In this document: positions 16,355-25,591 of the stretch, piece by piece | Layout: each line of letters starts with the position of its first letter | Numbering within the stretch: the stretch's first letter is position 1 | Assembly (NCBI GenBank): GCA_015066175.1 | Contig: SVOW01000020.1 | Span: 1 to 34,610 of the forward strand | Origin: Oscillospiraceae bacterium | Lineage (GTDB): Bacteria > Bacillota > Clostridia > Oscillospirales > Acutalibacteraceae | Direction of reading: 5' to 3' | DNA length: 34,610 nucleotides | Notes under the pieces: generated by a model | Database searches by the model: none | Told to the model about the DNA's origin: nothing | What the model saw: the letters and a program-made list of their open reading frames with translations, nothing else | Made by a program: the position numbers and the translations under genes

Positions 16355-19300
16355 TCAATAGTCTTCATCGCTTGATTCGTCATCAGCGAATTCGTCGTAA
16401 GAGGGGAAGAAATCATCGTCTTCCTCGTCTGAAGAACTTGTGTAAAATTCGTCGTCACCGTCTTCGCTTTCAACAAGGTAGCCTTCACTCTTTTCAGCGT
16501 CGTTTACGTTTGTGAATGCTTCTTCGTCAACCTGAAGGCCGACCTCGCCGTCGTCGAATGTCTGTCTTAAATCGATTTCGTTGTTGTCAGCATCAAGAAC
16601 TTTAACGTCAAGTGAAAGTGACTGAAGTTCTTTAATGAGAACTTTGAATGATTCGGGAACGCCCGGAGTGGGAACGTTCTGACCTTTGACGATTGCTTCG
16701 TAAGTCTTAACACGTCCTACAACGTCGTCAGACTTAACTGTAAGAATTTCCTGAAGAGTATAGGCAGCACCGTAAGCTTCAAGTGCCCAAACTTCCATTT
16801 CACCAAAACGCTGACCACCGAACTGAGCTTTACCACCAAGGGGCTGCTGAGTAACAAGTGAGTAAGGACCTGTTGAACGGGCGTGAATCTTATCGTCAAC
16901 AAGGTGGAGAAGTTTAAGGAAGTACATAACACCAACTGTAACGGGGTTATCGAACTTTCTGCCTGTACGGCCGTCTGTAAGAATTGACTTACCGTCTTCA
17001 CGTAAACCTGCAAGTTTGAGAGTTTCTCTGATGTCAGATTCATGAGCACCGTCGAATACAGGTGTCATAACCTTCCATCCAAGGCTTCTTGCAGCAAAAC
17101 CAAGGTGCACTTCAAGAACCTGACCGATATTCATTCGGCTGGGAACACCAAGGGGATTAAGAACAATATCAAGGGGAGTACCGTCTTCAAGGAAGGGCAT
17201 ATCTTCAACAGGAAGAATACGAGAAACAACACCTTTGTTACCATGACGACCGGCCATTTTGTCACCAACAGAAAGCTTACGTTTCTGTGCGATGTAGCAA
17301 CGTACTGTCATATTAACACCGGGGCTGAGTTCATCGCAGTTTTCGGGAGTGAAAACTTCAACGTTAACGATGATACCGTATTCACCGTGAGGAACTCTCA
17401 GAGAAGTATCACGAACTTCTTTTGCTTTTTCACCGAAGATAGCACGAAGGAGTCTTTCTTCAGCAGTGAGTTCAGTTTCACCCTTGGGAGTAACTTTACC
17501 AACAAGGATATCGCCTGAATGAACTTCAGCACCGACTCTGATAATACCTCTTTCGTCAAGGTCTTTAAGAGCATCTTCACCAACGTTGGGAATGTCTCTT
17601 GTGATATCTTCAGGTCCGAGCTTTGTATCACGTGCTTCTACTTCGTATTCTTCGATGTGAATTGATGTGTAAACGTCTTCGCGAACGAGTTTTTCATTGA
17701 TAAGAACAGCGTCTTCGTAGTTGTAACCTTCCCAGGTCATGAAGCCGATAAGGGCATTTTTACCAAGGCTGATTTCACCACCGGAAGTTGCAGGACCGTC
17801 TGCGATAACTTCTTTTTCTTCTACGTGCTGTCCGATTGAAACAACAGGGCGCTGGTTGATGCATGTACCCTGGTTGGAACGCATAAATTTAACAAGGTTG
17901 TATTCATCCACGTGGCCGTCATCTGTGCAGATAGTAATCTTTGTAGCATCAAGGCCTGTTACAGTACCTGCGCGTTTTGCGATAAGAGCAACGCCTGAGT
18001 CAACTGCTGCTTTGTATTCCATACCTGTACCAACGAAGGGAGCATCTGTTTTAAGAAGCGGAACTGCCTGACGCTGCATGTTTGAACCCATCAAAGCACG
18101 GTTTGCGTCGTCGTTTTCAAGGAAGGGAATCATTGCTGTAGCAACTGAAACAACCATTTTGGGAGAAACGTCCATGTAGTCGGCTTTAGTGTTGTCGATT
18201 TCAAGGAATTCGTCTCTGTATCTTGCTGTGATTTTGGGATTGATAAAACGGCCGTCTGCATCGAGAGGTTCGTTAGCCTGAGCAACGATGTAGTTATCTT
18301 CAACGTCAGCAGTCATATAATGAACTTCGTCAAGAACGACGCCTGTTTCTTTATCTATTTTTCTGAACGGAGCTTCGATAAAGCCGTATTTGTTGATTTT
18401 TGCAAATGTTGCAAGGTAAGAGATAAGACCGATGTTGGGACCTTCAGGAGTTTCGATGGGGCACATACGACCGTAGTGGCTGTAGTGAACGTCACGAACT
18501 TCGAAACCTGCACGGTCTCTTGAAAGACCGCCGGGGCCGAGAGCTGAAAGTCTTCTCTTATGTGTAAGTTCAGCAAGGGGGTTAGTCTGGTCCATGAACT
18601 GTGAAAGGGGAGATGAACCGAAGAACTCTTTGATTGCCATAAGAACAGGTCTTGAGCTGATAAGTGCTGCAGGAGTCATCTTATCATCGCCGTCCTGGCT
18701 CTGGAGAGTCATTCTTTCACGAACTACTCTTTCAACACGTGAAAGACCGATTCTGAACTGATTCTGGAGCAATTCGCCGACAGAACGGATACGGCGGTTG
18801 CCGAGATGGTCGATATCGTCAAGAGTACCTACACCGCAAGCGAGGCAGTCTAAGTAGTTGACAGATGCGAATATATCTTCAATTGTGATATGCTTGGGGA
18901 TAAGGTCGTCGCATTTTGAAGCGAGAGCTTCTTTAAGTGCATCTTTATCATCGCCGCATTCGTCAAGAAGTGCGAAGAGAACGTCTGCACGCACGCATTC
19001 ATTGATTGCGATTTCTTCAAGTTCATCTTCTGTGAACATGGGAAGGTAGGGCTTTGCGTCAACCATACCGTTTGATACAACTTTAACTTCCTTGCGGTCT
19101 GAATGAATGTCAGCTTCAACGTAAGCTTCTGTTACGCCTGCCTGTTCGATTTCATAAGCTTTTTCTTTAGTAAGAATTTCGCCTGAATCAGCAAGGATTT
19201 CGCCTGTGTATTTGTTAACAACGGGCTGAGTGAGTCTGCATCCTGCAATACGGCCTGAAATAGCCATTTTCTTATTATATTTATAACGTCCTACTCTTGA

Positions 19301-20104
19301 AAGGTCGTAACGATGAACATCGAAGAATAAGCCTTCAAGGTGAGACTGTGCAGTTTCGAGAGTTGCAGGTTCACCGGGACGAAGTTTTTTGAAAACTTCC
19401 ATAAGAGCTTCTTCTGAGTTCTTTGTTTCGTCTTTTTCAAGTGTTGCGATAATTCTTTCGTCATTTCCGAAGAAATCGAGAATATCGCTGTTTGATGAAA
19501 GACCAAGAGCACGAAGGAAAGTTGTAATATAGATTTTTCTGTTTTTATCTATTCTTACATAGAACAGGTCGTTTGAGTCTGTTTCGTATTCAAGCCATGC
19601 ACCTCTGTTGGGGATAACGGTTGTAGCGAAAAGACGTTTACCTGTTTTATCGTGTGTCATATCGTAGTACATACCGGGAGAACGGACAAGCTGAGAAACG
19701 ATAACACGTTCAGCTCCGTTGATAACGAAAGTACCGCTTTCAGTCATAATGGGGAAATCACCCATATAAACTTCGCTTTCTTTGATTTCACCGGTTTCTT
19801 TGTTTGTAAGACGAGCAGTAACACGCATAGGAGCAGCATAAGTAGCGTCACGCTGTTTGCACTCATATACAGTATACTTGGGCTTGTCGTCCATTCTGTA
19901 GCCGATGAAGCTTAATACCCAGTTTCCTGTGTAGTCGACAATGTCGGCTGTATCTCTGAATACCTCTTTGAGACCGTCATTGAGAAACCATTCGTAAGAT
20001 TTCTTCTGGATTTCAATGAGGTTGGGCATTTCCATTACTTCGTCGATGCGTCCGTAACTTTTTCTGATAGTTTTTCCTCGGTTGACATCTCGTACATTAC
20101 CCAT
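16355..20104 (-). CDS. rpoB: RNA polymerase beta subunit
   Basis: This 1249-residue protein is the beta subunit of RNA polymerase. The rifampicin pocket reads [20 protein letters not shown] and continues [11 protein letters not shown]. Against Escherichia coli numbering it carries Pro at 510 where Gln is usual, while the commonly mutated Asp516, His526 and Ser531 positions are wild type. The last roughly 60 residues form an acidic tail rich in Asp, Glu and Ser ([20 protein letters not shown]), extending past the usual end of beta. The start follows CGGAGTGAT. rplJ and rplL, its usual upstream partners, are absent: the upstream gene is an ECF transporter component with its own terminator, and rpoB has its own promoter 163 bp upstream. 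Confidence 0.99.
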   Translation of the reverse strand: MGNVRDVNRGKTIRKSYGRIDEVMEMPNLIEIQKKSYEWFLNDGLKEVFRDTADIVDYTGNWVLSFIGYRMDDKPKYTVYECKQRDATYAAPMRVTARLTNKETGEIKESEVYMGDFPIMTESGTFVINGAERVIVSQLVRSPGMYYDMTHDKTGKRLFATTVIPNRGAWLEYETDSNDLFYVRIDKNRKIYITTFLRALGLSSNSDILDFFGNDERIIATLEKDETKNSEEALMEVFKKLRPGEPATLETAQSHLEGLFFDVHRYDLSRVGRYKYNKKMAISGRIAGCRLTQPVVNKYTGEILADSGEILTKEKAYEIEQAGVTEAYVEADIHSDRKEVKVVSNGMVDAKPYLPMFTEDELEEIAINECVRADVLFALLDECGDDKDALKEALASKCDDLIPKHITIEDIFASVNYLDCLACGVGTLDDIDHLGNRRIRSVGELLQNQFRIGLSRVERVVRERMTLQSQDGDDKMTPAALISSRPVLMAIKEFFGSSPLSQFMDQTNPLAELTHKRRLSALGPGGLSRDRAGFEVRDVHYSHYGRMCPIETPEGPNIGLISYLATFAKINKYGFIEAPFRKIDKETGVVLDEVHYMTADVEDNYIVAQANEPLDADGRFINPKITARYRDEFLEIDNTKADYMDVSPKMVVSVATAMIPFLENDDANRALMGSNMQRQAVPLLKTDAPFVGTGMEYKAAVDSGVALIAKRAGTVTGLDATKITICTDDGHVDEYNLVKFMRSNQGTCINQRPVVSIGQHVEEKEVIADGPATSGGEISLGKNALIGFMTWEGYNYEDAVLINEKLVREDVYTSIHIEEYEVEARDTKLGPEDITRDIPNVGEDALKDLDERGIIRVGAEVHSGDILVGKVTPKGETELTAEERLLRAIFGEKAKEVRDTSLRVPHGEYGIIVNVEVFTPENCDELSPGVNMTVRCYIAQKRKLSVGDKMAGRHGNKGVVSRILPVEDMPFLEDGTPLDIVLNPLGVPSRMNIGQVLEVHLGFAARSLGWKVMTPVFDGAHESDIRETLKLAGLREDGKSILTDGRTGRKFDNPVTVGVMYFLKLLHLVDDKIHARSTGPYSLVTQQPLGGKAQFGGQRFGEMEVWALEAYGAAYTLQEILTVKSDDVVGRVKTYEAIVKGQNVPTPGVPESFKVLIKELQSLSLDVKVLDADNNEIDLRQTFDDGEVGLQVDEEAFTNVNDAEKSEGYLVESEDGDDEFYTSSSDEEDDDFFPSYDEFADDESSDEDY

Positions 20105-20266
20105 AGATCATATCACTCCGTTCTTTGATTTTGCAAGGTAAATGTTACAAGCAAAAATCCCTGAATTTTCAACGAAAATATGCTTGATTTTCAGCGAAAT
20201 TTGTGGTATTATGATAGCACTTCAAAATACCAAGGGATATTTCACTCCATTATAATGCAGTATAGA

Positions 20267-20295
20267 ATTTTATCACAAAAAAACGGGCTTGTCAA
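20267..20295 (-). promoter_or_regulatory. Strong rpoB-rpoC promoter and leader
   Basis: On the minus strand TTGACA (20290-20295), a 17-bp spacer and an extended -10 TGATAAAAT (hexamer at 20267-20272). It leaves a leader of about 155 nt (20105-20260) before rpoB, which can form a GGTATT/AATACC hairpin. No known ribosomal-protein binding site was recognised in it. Confidence 0.85.
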
Positions 20296-20336
20296 TACTA
20301 TTTGGCAAGTTTTTTCATTATATATAGAAATTTTTC

Positions 20337-20368
20337 CAAAAAAAGGGCATACGCAATTGTATGCCCTT
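20337..20368 (-). terminator. Terminator of the ECF S-component gene
   Basis: On the minus strand AAGGGCATAC (20359-20368) pairs with GTATGCCCTT (20343-20352), followed by a T-run through 20337. It isolates rpoB from the upstream gene. Confidence 0.85.
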
Positions 20369-20393
20369 ATATATTTAATGTAATATAACTATT

Positions 20394-20912
20394 TTATTTA
20401 ATTTTATTGTTCAACCTTGTTTTTTGCAGAATTCTGAAAATTGCAACAGATGCTACAAGTCCGAAAAGTCCCTGCACACTGTTTCCTGCGATTCCTGCAA
20501 GAGGAACAATGAAGTTTGCGGTTAAAATTGAATCGTAAAGATAATATCCGCCGATCATAATTATTTCTGCAATAAATGCGCTTGTGGCTTCGGGTAATAT
20601 ATTTTTGTTTTTCTGTTTGCTTGAAAGAAGCTTGTGGATGAAATAAGCTGCAAGAGCCATAAAGCCTTTGATAATCAGCGTTGCAGGTGCGTAGGATGTG
20701 TAGCCGAGAAGCACATCTGAAAGTGCAGAGCCGATTCCTCCTGCAAGGAAACCGTAAAAAGGTCCGAGCAGCCAGCCTGAAAGGATGACGAAGCAGTCGC
20801 CCAGATTAAGATAACCCTGTGAAGCGGGTGAAGGTATGTGTATAAATGTGCTTGCACAGCACATTGCCATAAACAGTGCTGTCATAACTGTTTTCATAAG
20901 TTTCTTGTTCAT
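20394..20912 (-). CDS. ECF transporter S component (substrate unknown)
   Basis: This 172-residue integral membrane protein has the pattern of energy-coupling-factor S components, which bind a vitamin or similar micronutrient and work with a shared EcfA/A'/T module encoded elsewhere. The stretch GYLNLGDCFVILSGWLLGP, then AGGIGSALSDVLLGY and APATLIIKG, is typical of the family. About five to six hydrophobic segments are present. A longer reading frame reaches 20966, but the ATG at 20912 has GGAGATGAT upstream and removes an unlikely hydrophilic start. It is divergent from the MscS gene. The ligand cannot be assigned, and no riboswitch was seen in its short leader. Confidence 0.85.
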   Translation of the reverse strand: MNKKLMKTVMTALFMAMCCASTFIHIPSPASQGYLNLGDCFVILSGWLLGPFYGFLAGGIGSALSDVLLGYTSYAPATLIIKGFMALAAYFIHKLLSSKQKNKNILPEATSAFIAEIIMIGGYYLYDSILTANFIVPLAGIAGNSVQGLFGLVASVAIFRILQKTRLNNKIK

Positions 20913-20931
20913 GGTATCATCTCCGCAATAA

Positions 20932-20960
20932 ATTTTACACCAGGCAGAAAACTTTGTAAA
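20932..20960 (-). promoter_or_regulatory. Putative promoter of the ECF S component
   Basis: On the minus strand TTTACA (20955-20960), 17 bp, TAAAAT (20932-20937), about 20 bp before the start codon. Confidence 0.55.
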
Positions 20961-20971
20961 TGACAAATCTG

Positions 20972-21000
20972 TTGAAATTTTTTAAATTTTATGATAATAT
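20972..21000 (+). promoter_or_regulatory. Putative promoter of the MscS gene
   Basis: TTGAAA (20972-20977), 17 bp, TAATAT (20995-21000), 20 bp before the ATG at 21020. It is back to back with the ECF promoter. Confidence 0.6.
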
Positions 21001-21019
21001 TTCTACGGAGATGATAAAA

Positions 21020-21850
21020 ATGGATTCTATGAATTTTGATGCAATTATGGCGCAGGTGAAAGAAAAACTGATTCACTTCTGCATGACAAGCGGTCTTAAG
21101 CTTATCGGCGCAATATTGCTGCTGATAATCGGCTTTAAAATTGTGAATATTTTCGGCAAGAAAATCAAAAAAATGAAAATTTATGAAAAGCTTGACCCTA
21201 CAGCAAGAACGTTTATGAGAAGTCTGATAGTGATTTCGCTGAAAATCGTGCTTGTGATTGCAGCTGCGATTATAGTGGGCGTGCCCATGGCTTCGATGGT
21301 GGCAGTTATCGGCTCTGCAGGTCTTGCAATCGGCCTTGCTCTGCAGGGGAGCTTAAGTAACATCGCAGGCGGATTTATCATTCTTGTTTTCAGACCGTTC
21401 AAGGTGGGGGATTTTATTTCTACAGTTGACGCAACAGGCACGGTTGAATCAATAAATCTTTTTTATACAAAGGTTGTAACTGTAGATAACAAAGTTGTTA
21501 TGGTGCCCAATTCCATAATTTCAAATCAGTCACTTACAGATTATTCTTCAAAAGATGAGCGCAGAGTTGACCTTGTTTTCAACACATCACACGATGCTGA
21601 TTTTGAAAAAGTAAAAGCAATTCTCCTTGAAAACGCAAAGAAGCATCCCCTTGTGCTTGAAAAACCGGCAGTTGAAGCATTCCTTACGGAGCACAGCACA
21701 AATGCAATGGCTTTTTCTCTGCGTGCATGGTGCAAAACAGATGATTACTGGACTGTTTTCTTTGAAATTACGGAAGGCGTTAAAAAATCATTTTCCGAAA
21801 ACGGAATTAAGATACCGTCGCAGAAAGTTGATGTGCATATTAATAATTAA
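21020..21850 (+). CDS. Small-conductance mechanosensitive channel, MscS family
   Basis: This 276-residue protein is of MscS type, a channel that opens under membrane tension to release solutes on osmotic downshift. Three hydrophobic segments lie in the first roughly 125 residues. The third is the pore helix, with the glycine/alanine pattern GSAGLAIGLALQGSLSNIAG. The family signature continues as IILVFRPFKVGDFI, then a cytoplasmic beta domain and mixed C-terminal domain. Length is close to classical MscS (286). The frame is open further upstream, but the ATG at 21020 has ACGGAGATGATA and follows a good promoter. Confidence 0.93.
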   Translation: MDSMNFDAIMAQVKEKLIHFCMTSGLKLIGAILLLIIGFKIVNIFGKKIKKMKIYEKLDPTARTFMRSLIVISLKIVLVIAAAIIVGVPMASMVAVIGSAGLAIGLALQGSLSNIAGGFIILVFRPFKVGDFISTVDATGTVESINLFYTKVVTVDNKVVMVPNSIISNQSLTDYSSKDERRVDLVFNTSHDADFEKVKAILLENAKKHPLVLEKPAVEAFLTEHSTNAMAFSLRAWCKTDDYWTVFFEITEGVKKSFSENGIKIPSQKVDVHINN

Positions 21851-21854
21851 TTAC

Positions 21855-21900
21855 TTGACAATCAATGTGGTAATGTGTTACTATGTTAAAGTGGTAACAC
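21855..21900 (+). promoter_or_regulatory. Promoter with overlapping inverted-repeat operator for the amino-acid ABC genes
   Basis: TTGACA (21855-21860) is followed after 17-18 bp by TTACTA/TACTAT (about 21878-21884). GTGTTAC (21875-21881) and GTAACAC (21894-21900) form a perfect 7-bp inverted repeat with a 12-bp gap, covering the -10 and start region. GTGGTAA also occurs directly repeated at 21867 and 21891. This looks like a repressor operator; the regulator is not known. Confidence 0.55.
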
Positions 21901-21930
21901 GATAAAATTTCAATTCAGGAGATGTAGAAA

Positions 21931-22710
21931 ATGAAAAAGGTTATAGCTTTATTAATGGCAGTAATTTTTATGTGTCTTGGTTTTGCAGGTTGCGGCAAGA
22001 AAGACCCTGCAAAAGATGTTGAAAACATCAAAAAAGCAGGCAAAATTGTTATTGGTATCACAGACTTTGCTCCCATGGACTACAAAGAAAACGGCGAATG
22101 GGTTGGCTTTGATGCTGACATGGCAAAAGAATTTGCAGAATACCTCGGCGTTGAAGTTGAATTCCAGGAAATTACCTGGGAACAGAAAATCAATGAAATC
22201 AATGGCTATAAAATCGACTGCGTATGGAATGGTATGACACTTACTGATGAAGTTAAAGAAGGTATGAGCTGTTCAGTTCCTTACTGCATTAACTCACAGG
22301 TTGTTGTTGTGAACAAAGATGTTGCTGATAAATATCAGACAGCAGAAGCTTGTAAAGAACTTAAATTTGCTGTTGAAGCAGGTTCAGCAGGCGAAGAAAT
22401 GGCAAAGGAAAACGGCTTCGAATACACAGCAGTTACAGATATGGCAACAGCACTTATGGAAGTTAAATCAGGTAAATCAGATGCAGCTATCATCGACTCA
22501 CTTATGGCAGGTGCTATGATTGGCGAAGGCACATCTTACGAAGAACTTACATACACAGCAAAACTCAACAATGAAGAATATGGCGTAGGCTTCCGTAAAG
22601 GCTCAAACCTTGTTGATGAATTCAACAAATTCCTCGAAGAAAAAACAAAAGACGGTACTGTTCAGAATATCGCAACAAAATACGGTGTTCAGGAAGCTCT
22701 TGTTAAATAA
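21931..22710 (+). CDS. Amino-acid ABC transporter substrate-binding lipoprotein
   Basis: This 259-residue extracellular binding protein is of family 3 (polar amino acids, cystine or opines). A signal peptide ends in the lipobox GFAGC with Cys21 as the lipid anchor. The mature part starts with KAGKIVIGITDFAPMDYKEN, typical of the family, and includes GFDADMAKEFAEYLGVEVEF and the hinge and second-lobe segment LKFAVEAGSAGEEMAKE. The start follows CAGGAG. It is the first gene of a three-gene importer and is separated from the permease by a terminator. The ligand is probably a polar amino acid or cystine but is not fixed. Confidence 0.93.
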   Translation: MKKVIALLMAVIFMCLGFAGCGKKDPAKDVENIKKAGKIVIGITDFAPMDYKENGEWVGFDADMAKEFAEYLGVEVEFQEITWEQKINEINGYKIDCVWNGMTLTDEVKEGMSCSVPYCINSQVVVVNKDVADKYQTAEACKELKFAVEAGSAGEEMAKENGFEYTAVTDMATALMEVKSGKSDAAIIDSLMAGAMIGEGTSYEELTYTAKLNNEEYGVGFRKGSNLVDEFNKFLEEKTKDGTVQNIATKYGVQEALVK

Positions 22711-22732
22711 TTCAGTTGAAAATTAAATTACA

Positions 22733-22768
22733 AAACAGAGAGTGCAACACAGCACTCTCTGTTTTTGA
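22733..22768 (+). terminator. Intercistronic terminator between binding protein and permease
   Basis: A perfect 13-bp stem AAACAGAGAGTGC (22733-22745) with GCACTCTCTGTTT (22752-22764) and a T-run. Partial read-through would give more binding protein than membrane components. Confidence 0.85.
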
Positions 22769-22799
22769 CGTATTATAACTTGAAAAGGATGTTTGATTT

Positions 22800-23468
22800 A
22801 TGACATTTGCAGAGCAATTCACCATAGTTTTACAAGCGCTTAATGAAGGCTTCTTGCAGACGCTGAAGCTTTTTATAATTACTCTGCTTGGTGCACTTCC
22901 TCTGGGACTTGTTGTTTCTTTGGGTTCAATGTCACGGTTTAAGCCGATAAGTGCTGTGGTGAAAACTTTTGTGTGGGTAATCCGCGGTACTCCTCTTATG
23001 CTTCAGCTTATGATTATTTATTATGGTTGCTCAATATGGAGTGGCGGTGAAGATGGTCGTTTTGCAGCATCAGCGGTTGCTTTTATTATTAATTACAGTT
23101 GTTATTTCTCCGAAATTTACCGTGGTGGTATTCAGGGCGTGCCTGTAGGTCAGCAGGAAGCAGGCCAGGTGCTTGGTATGTCCAAAAAACAGATTTTCTT
23201 TAAAGTTACTCTCTTGCAGATGATTAAAAGAATTGTGCCGCCCATGTCAAACGAAATTATTACTCTTGTCAAAGACACTTCTCTTGCGAGAATCATTGCT
23301 TTGCAGGAAATTATATGGGCAGGTTTTTCATTTATGAAAGGCTCAAATGGTATCGCGGGACAAGTATGGCCTTTGTTCTTCACAGGCATTTACTACCTTG
23401 CTTTCAGCGGCGTGCTTACAATCCTTTTCAACAAAATCGAAAAGAAACTGAGTTACTTTAAGGTGTGA
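22800..23468 (+). CDS. Amino-acid ABC transporter permease
   Basis: This 222-residue membrane protein is of the HisM/GlnP permease family, forming the membrane channel of a polar amino-acid importer, normally as a homodimer. About five hydrophobic segments are seen. The early VIRGTPLMLQLMIIYYG motif is characteristic, and the EAA loop that docks to the ATPase reads EAGQVLGMSKKQIFFKVTLL. The start follows AAAAGGATG. The ATPase gene starts 10 bp after its stop, so the two are co-translated. Confidence 0.94.
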   Translation: MTFAEQFTIVLQALNEGFLQTLKLFIITLLGALPLGLVVSLGSMSRFKPISAVVKTFVWVIRGTPLMLQLMIIYYGCSIWSGGEDGRFAASAVAFIINYSCYFSEIYRGGIQGVPVGQQEAGQVLGMSKKQIFFKVTLLQMIKRIVPPMSNEIITLVKDTSLARIIALQEIIWAGFSFMKGSNGIAGQVWPLFFTGIYYLAFSGVLTILFNKIEKKLSYFKV

Positions 23469-23478
23469 GGTGAGCAGA

Positions 23479-24294
23479 ATGAGTAAAAATGAAAAAGCTT
23501 TGCTTGAAGTTAAAAATATCCGTAAAAGCTTCGGCAAAACCGAAGTTCTTAAAGGTATAGATTTTACAATGGGAAAAGGTGAAGTTGTAGCTATAATCGG
23601 CTCATCAGGCTCAGGCAAAACTACATTGCTGCGTTGCCTTAACTTCCTTGAAACTCCCGATGTGGGCACAATTTCTCTTGATGAAAAAGTGATTTTTGAC
23701 GCTGAAAATCACAAGAAACTCAGCGATTCTGAAATCAGAAGTAACAGGCTTCATTTCGGCCTTGTTTTTCAGTCTTTCAATCTTTTCCCCCAGTATAATG
23801 TAAAGAGAAACCTTACTCTTGCTGCGGAGCTCCTTGAATTTGAAAAAATAAAAAACGGTTCATCACAGTATAAAGAGAAAAAAGATGCTGTTGATGCTAT
23901 TTCAAAAAAAGCTGACGAGCTTCTCGTTCAGGTTGGCTTGTTAGAAAAAGAAAAATCATATCCCTGCGAACTTTCAGGCGGTCAGCAGCAGCGTGTTGCA
24001 ATTGCCAGAGCGTTGGCACTTGAGCCTGAAGTGCTTTGCTTTGACGAGCCTACATCGGCTCTTGACCCTGAACTTACAGGCGAAGTTCTTAAAGTTATCA
24101 GAGAACTTAAAAACACAAACAAAACCATGATTGTTGTTACCCATGAAATGGAATTTGCAAAAAATGTTGCAGACACAATCATCTATATGGCAGACGGCGT
24201 TATAGAAGAAATGGGTCCGTCACAGGAAGTGTTTGAAAATCCGAAATCAGAAAAACTTAAATCATTCCTTAAATCTTCTTTTGAAAAACTTTAA
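23479..24294 (+). CDS. Amino-acid ABC transporter ATP-binding protein
   Basis: This 271-residue ATPase is of the GlnQ/HisP group and drives the adjacent permease. Walker A is GSSGSGKTT, the Q-loop FQSFNLFPQYNV, the signature LSGGQQQR, Walker B LCFDEPTSALDP, and the switch histidine lies in VVTHEMEF. Compared with the shortest family members there is a lysine-rich insertion (KIKNGSSQYKEKKDAVDAIS) in the helical domain before the signature. A GTG nine bases upstream is in frame, but the ATG at 23479 is better spaced from GAGGTGAG. Confidence 0.95.
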   Translation: MSKNEKALLEVKNIRKSFGKTEVLKGIDFTMGKGEVVAIIGSSGSGKTTLLRCLNFLETPDVGTISLDEKVIFDAENHKKLSDSEIRSNRLHFGLVFQSFNLFPQYNVKRNLTLAAELLEFEKIKNGSSQYKEKKDAVDAISKKADELLVQVGLLEKEKSYPCELSGGQQQRVAIARALALEPEVLCFDEPTSALDPELTGEVLKVIRELKNTNKTMIVVTHEMEFAKNVADTIIYMADGVIEEMGPSQEVFENPKSEKLKSFLKSSFEKL

Positions 24295-24390
24295 TAAAAT
24301 TTAAGAAATTTTTTCAATAAAATGTGGTATACTCTTTACATTGAGAAGAGGGTGAACCTCTGACACTTGGATAGATACGGGAGATTAGGT

Positions 24391-25479
24391 ATGAAAGTTA
24401 TAAGTTTTATATTAGCTACGATAATGTTAGCTTTGTCGCTTGTCACGCCGGCGGCAGCATTGAAAGAAACAGATTCTGTTTCTGCTCAGAGCGAGAGTTC
24501 TGCTCAGGTAGGCTTCCTGAACAAAGAAACAGAAAAGGTTATCATTGCTATTGTAAGCAATATCGTAAATGAAGCAAAAACAGGAACAAGCGAAAGCGAG
24601 GAAGTGCTTGAACTTATCAATAGTCTTCCTGTTTACGAAGCCGGAGAAGAAAAACCTGATCGTCAGAATGTGAATGTAGGTCCGTTCAAGAAATATTTCG
24701 ATAAAGCTTTGAAGGACCTTATAAATAAAACACTTCCTGAAGGAACAATAAGGAATTTCCTTAACCACCTTACATCAGGCATGTATGACCTTTATGTTTA
24801 CCTTGTGCCCATTAAAGGCGAAGAAAATGTTTACTTCTTCTGCTGCGATTATGTTGACGATAACGGCGAAGTGCATGTTGTTTTCACAGGTGTGAGATAT
24901 AACAAAGAAACAGGCAAAATTTACGGTAAAGACAATAACGGCCTTATGGGCATCGGCTTTGACTATGATGCAAAAAACTATACCATCACAACTCCTGTTA
25001 ATGTGTGGATGCGTGATTTAGGCTATTCTGTATTTTTTGATATTCTGGGAAATCTTGGTTTTATGAAAACTGATACTGCCAGAGTGAAATTTGAATACGG
25101 CGGAAAATACTGGATGTTCCAGTTCTGGAAAGGCAACTACGCCTTTAATCTGATCAACGGTGCAGAGCTTGGAATCTACAACAAAACAGATAAAAATGCT
25201 TTCTCCTACAACTGTGCAACTGACGAAGAAATGCTTGTGATGTCAACGGTTCTCAAAGATGGCGATGAGGTGCTTGTTGAAAGGGAAGAAATGAGACATT
25301 GGTGGATATGCGGCTTCCGTTTCGGACCTCCTGCAGACCTTGATAACCTTGTTATGGAAAGCACAATTACTTTTGAAGACGAAGCAATGAAAGATGCATT
25401 CCTTGCTGCAGCAGAAGAATTTTCTGACGAAATGACTATCACATGCGACGGCAATAAAGTAATGATTATCTGGAAATAA
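24391..25479 (+). CDS. Secreted protein of unknown function
   Basis: I do not recognise this 362-residue protein. A clear signal peptide (MKVISFILATIMLALSLVTP, then AAA before LKE) predicts export and cleavage near residue 23. There is no lipobox and no wall-sorting motif. The mature part is acidic and rich in aromatic residues in its second half (KYWMFQFWKGNYAFNLINGA), suggesting a beta-rich fold. The last 60 residues hold AMKDAFLAAAEEFSDEMTI. A TTG 24 bases upstream is in frame, but the ATG with GGGAGATTAGGT upstream begins the signal peptide directly. A promoter-like TGGTATACT lies about 50 bases upstream, and a small hairpin AGAGG/CCTCT lies in the leader. It appears monocistronic. Confidence 0.75.
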   Translation: MKVISFILATIMLALSLVTPAAALKETDSVSAQSESSAQVGFLNKETEKVIIAIVSNIVNEAKTGTSESEEVLELINSLPVYEAGEEKPDRQNVNVGPFKKYFDKALKDLINKTLPEGTIRNFLNHLTSGMYDLYVYLVPIKGEENVYFFCCDYVDDNGEVHVVFTGVRYNKETGKIYGKDNNGLMGIGFDYDAKNYTITTPVNVWMRDLGYSVFFDILGNLGFMKTDTARVKFEYGGKYWMFQFWKGNYAFNLINGAELGIYNKTDKNAFSYNCATDEEMLVMSTVLKDGDEVLVEREEMRHWWICGFRFGPPADLDNLVMESTITFEDEAMKDAFLAAAEEFSDEMTITCDGNKVMIIWK

Positions 25480-25486
25480 ATGTTAA

Positions 25487-25528
25487 CTTAACGGAACAGT
25501 TTTGTAACTGTTCCGTTAAGATTTTTTT
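25487..25528 (+). terminator. Terminator of the secreted-protein gene
   Basis: A perfect 15-bp stem CTTAACGGAACAGTT (25487-25501) with its complement (25506-25520), a four-base loop, then ATTTTTTT. Confidence 0.92.
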
Positions 25529-25529
25529 A

Positions 25530-25558
25530 TTTACAAAACAAAAAAAGAGTAGTATAAT
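25530..25558 (+). promoter_or_regulatory. Promoter of the fumarase gene cluster
   Basis: TTTACA (25530-25535), 17 bp, perfect TATAAT (25553-25558), 33 bp before the start at 25592. Confidence 0.75.
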
Positions 25559-25591
25559 TTTTATTATAGCTTAACAAAGGTGTTTGTTTAT

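Noticed and set aside
18567-18660. Rifampicin-resistance mutation in RpoB
   Set aside because: Pro at the position of E. coli Gln510 is unusual, but the main resistance positions are wild type and I cannot show an effect.
24340-24390. Riboswitch or attenuator in the leader of the secreted-protein gene
   Set aside because: Only one 5-bp hairpin is seen, with no known aptamer features.
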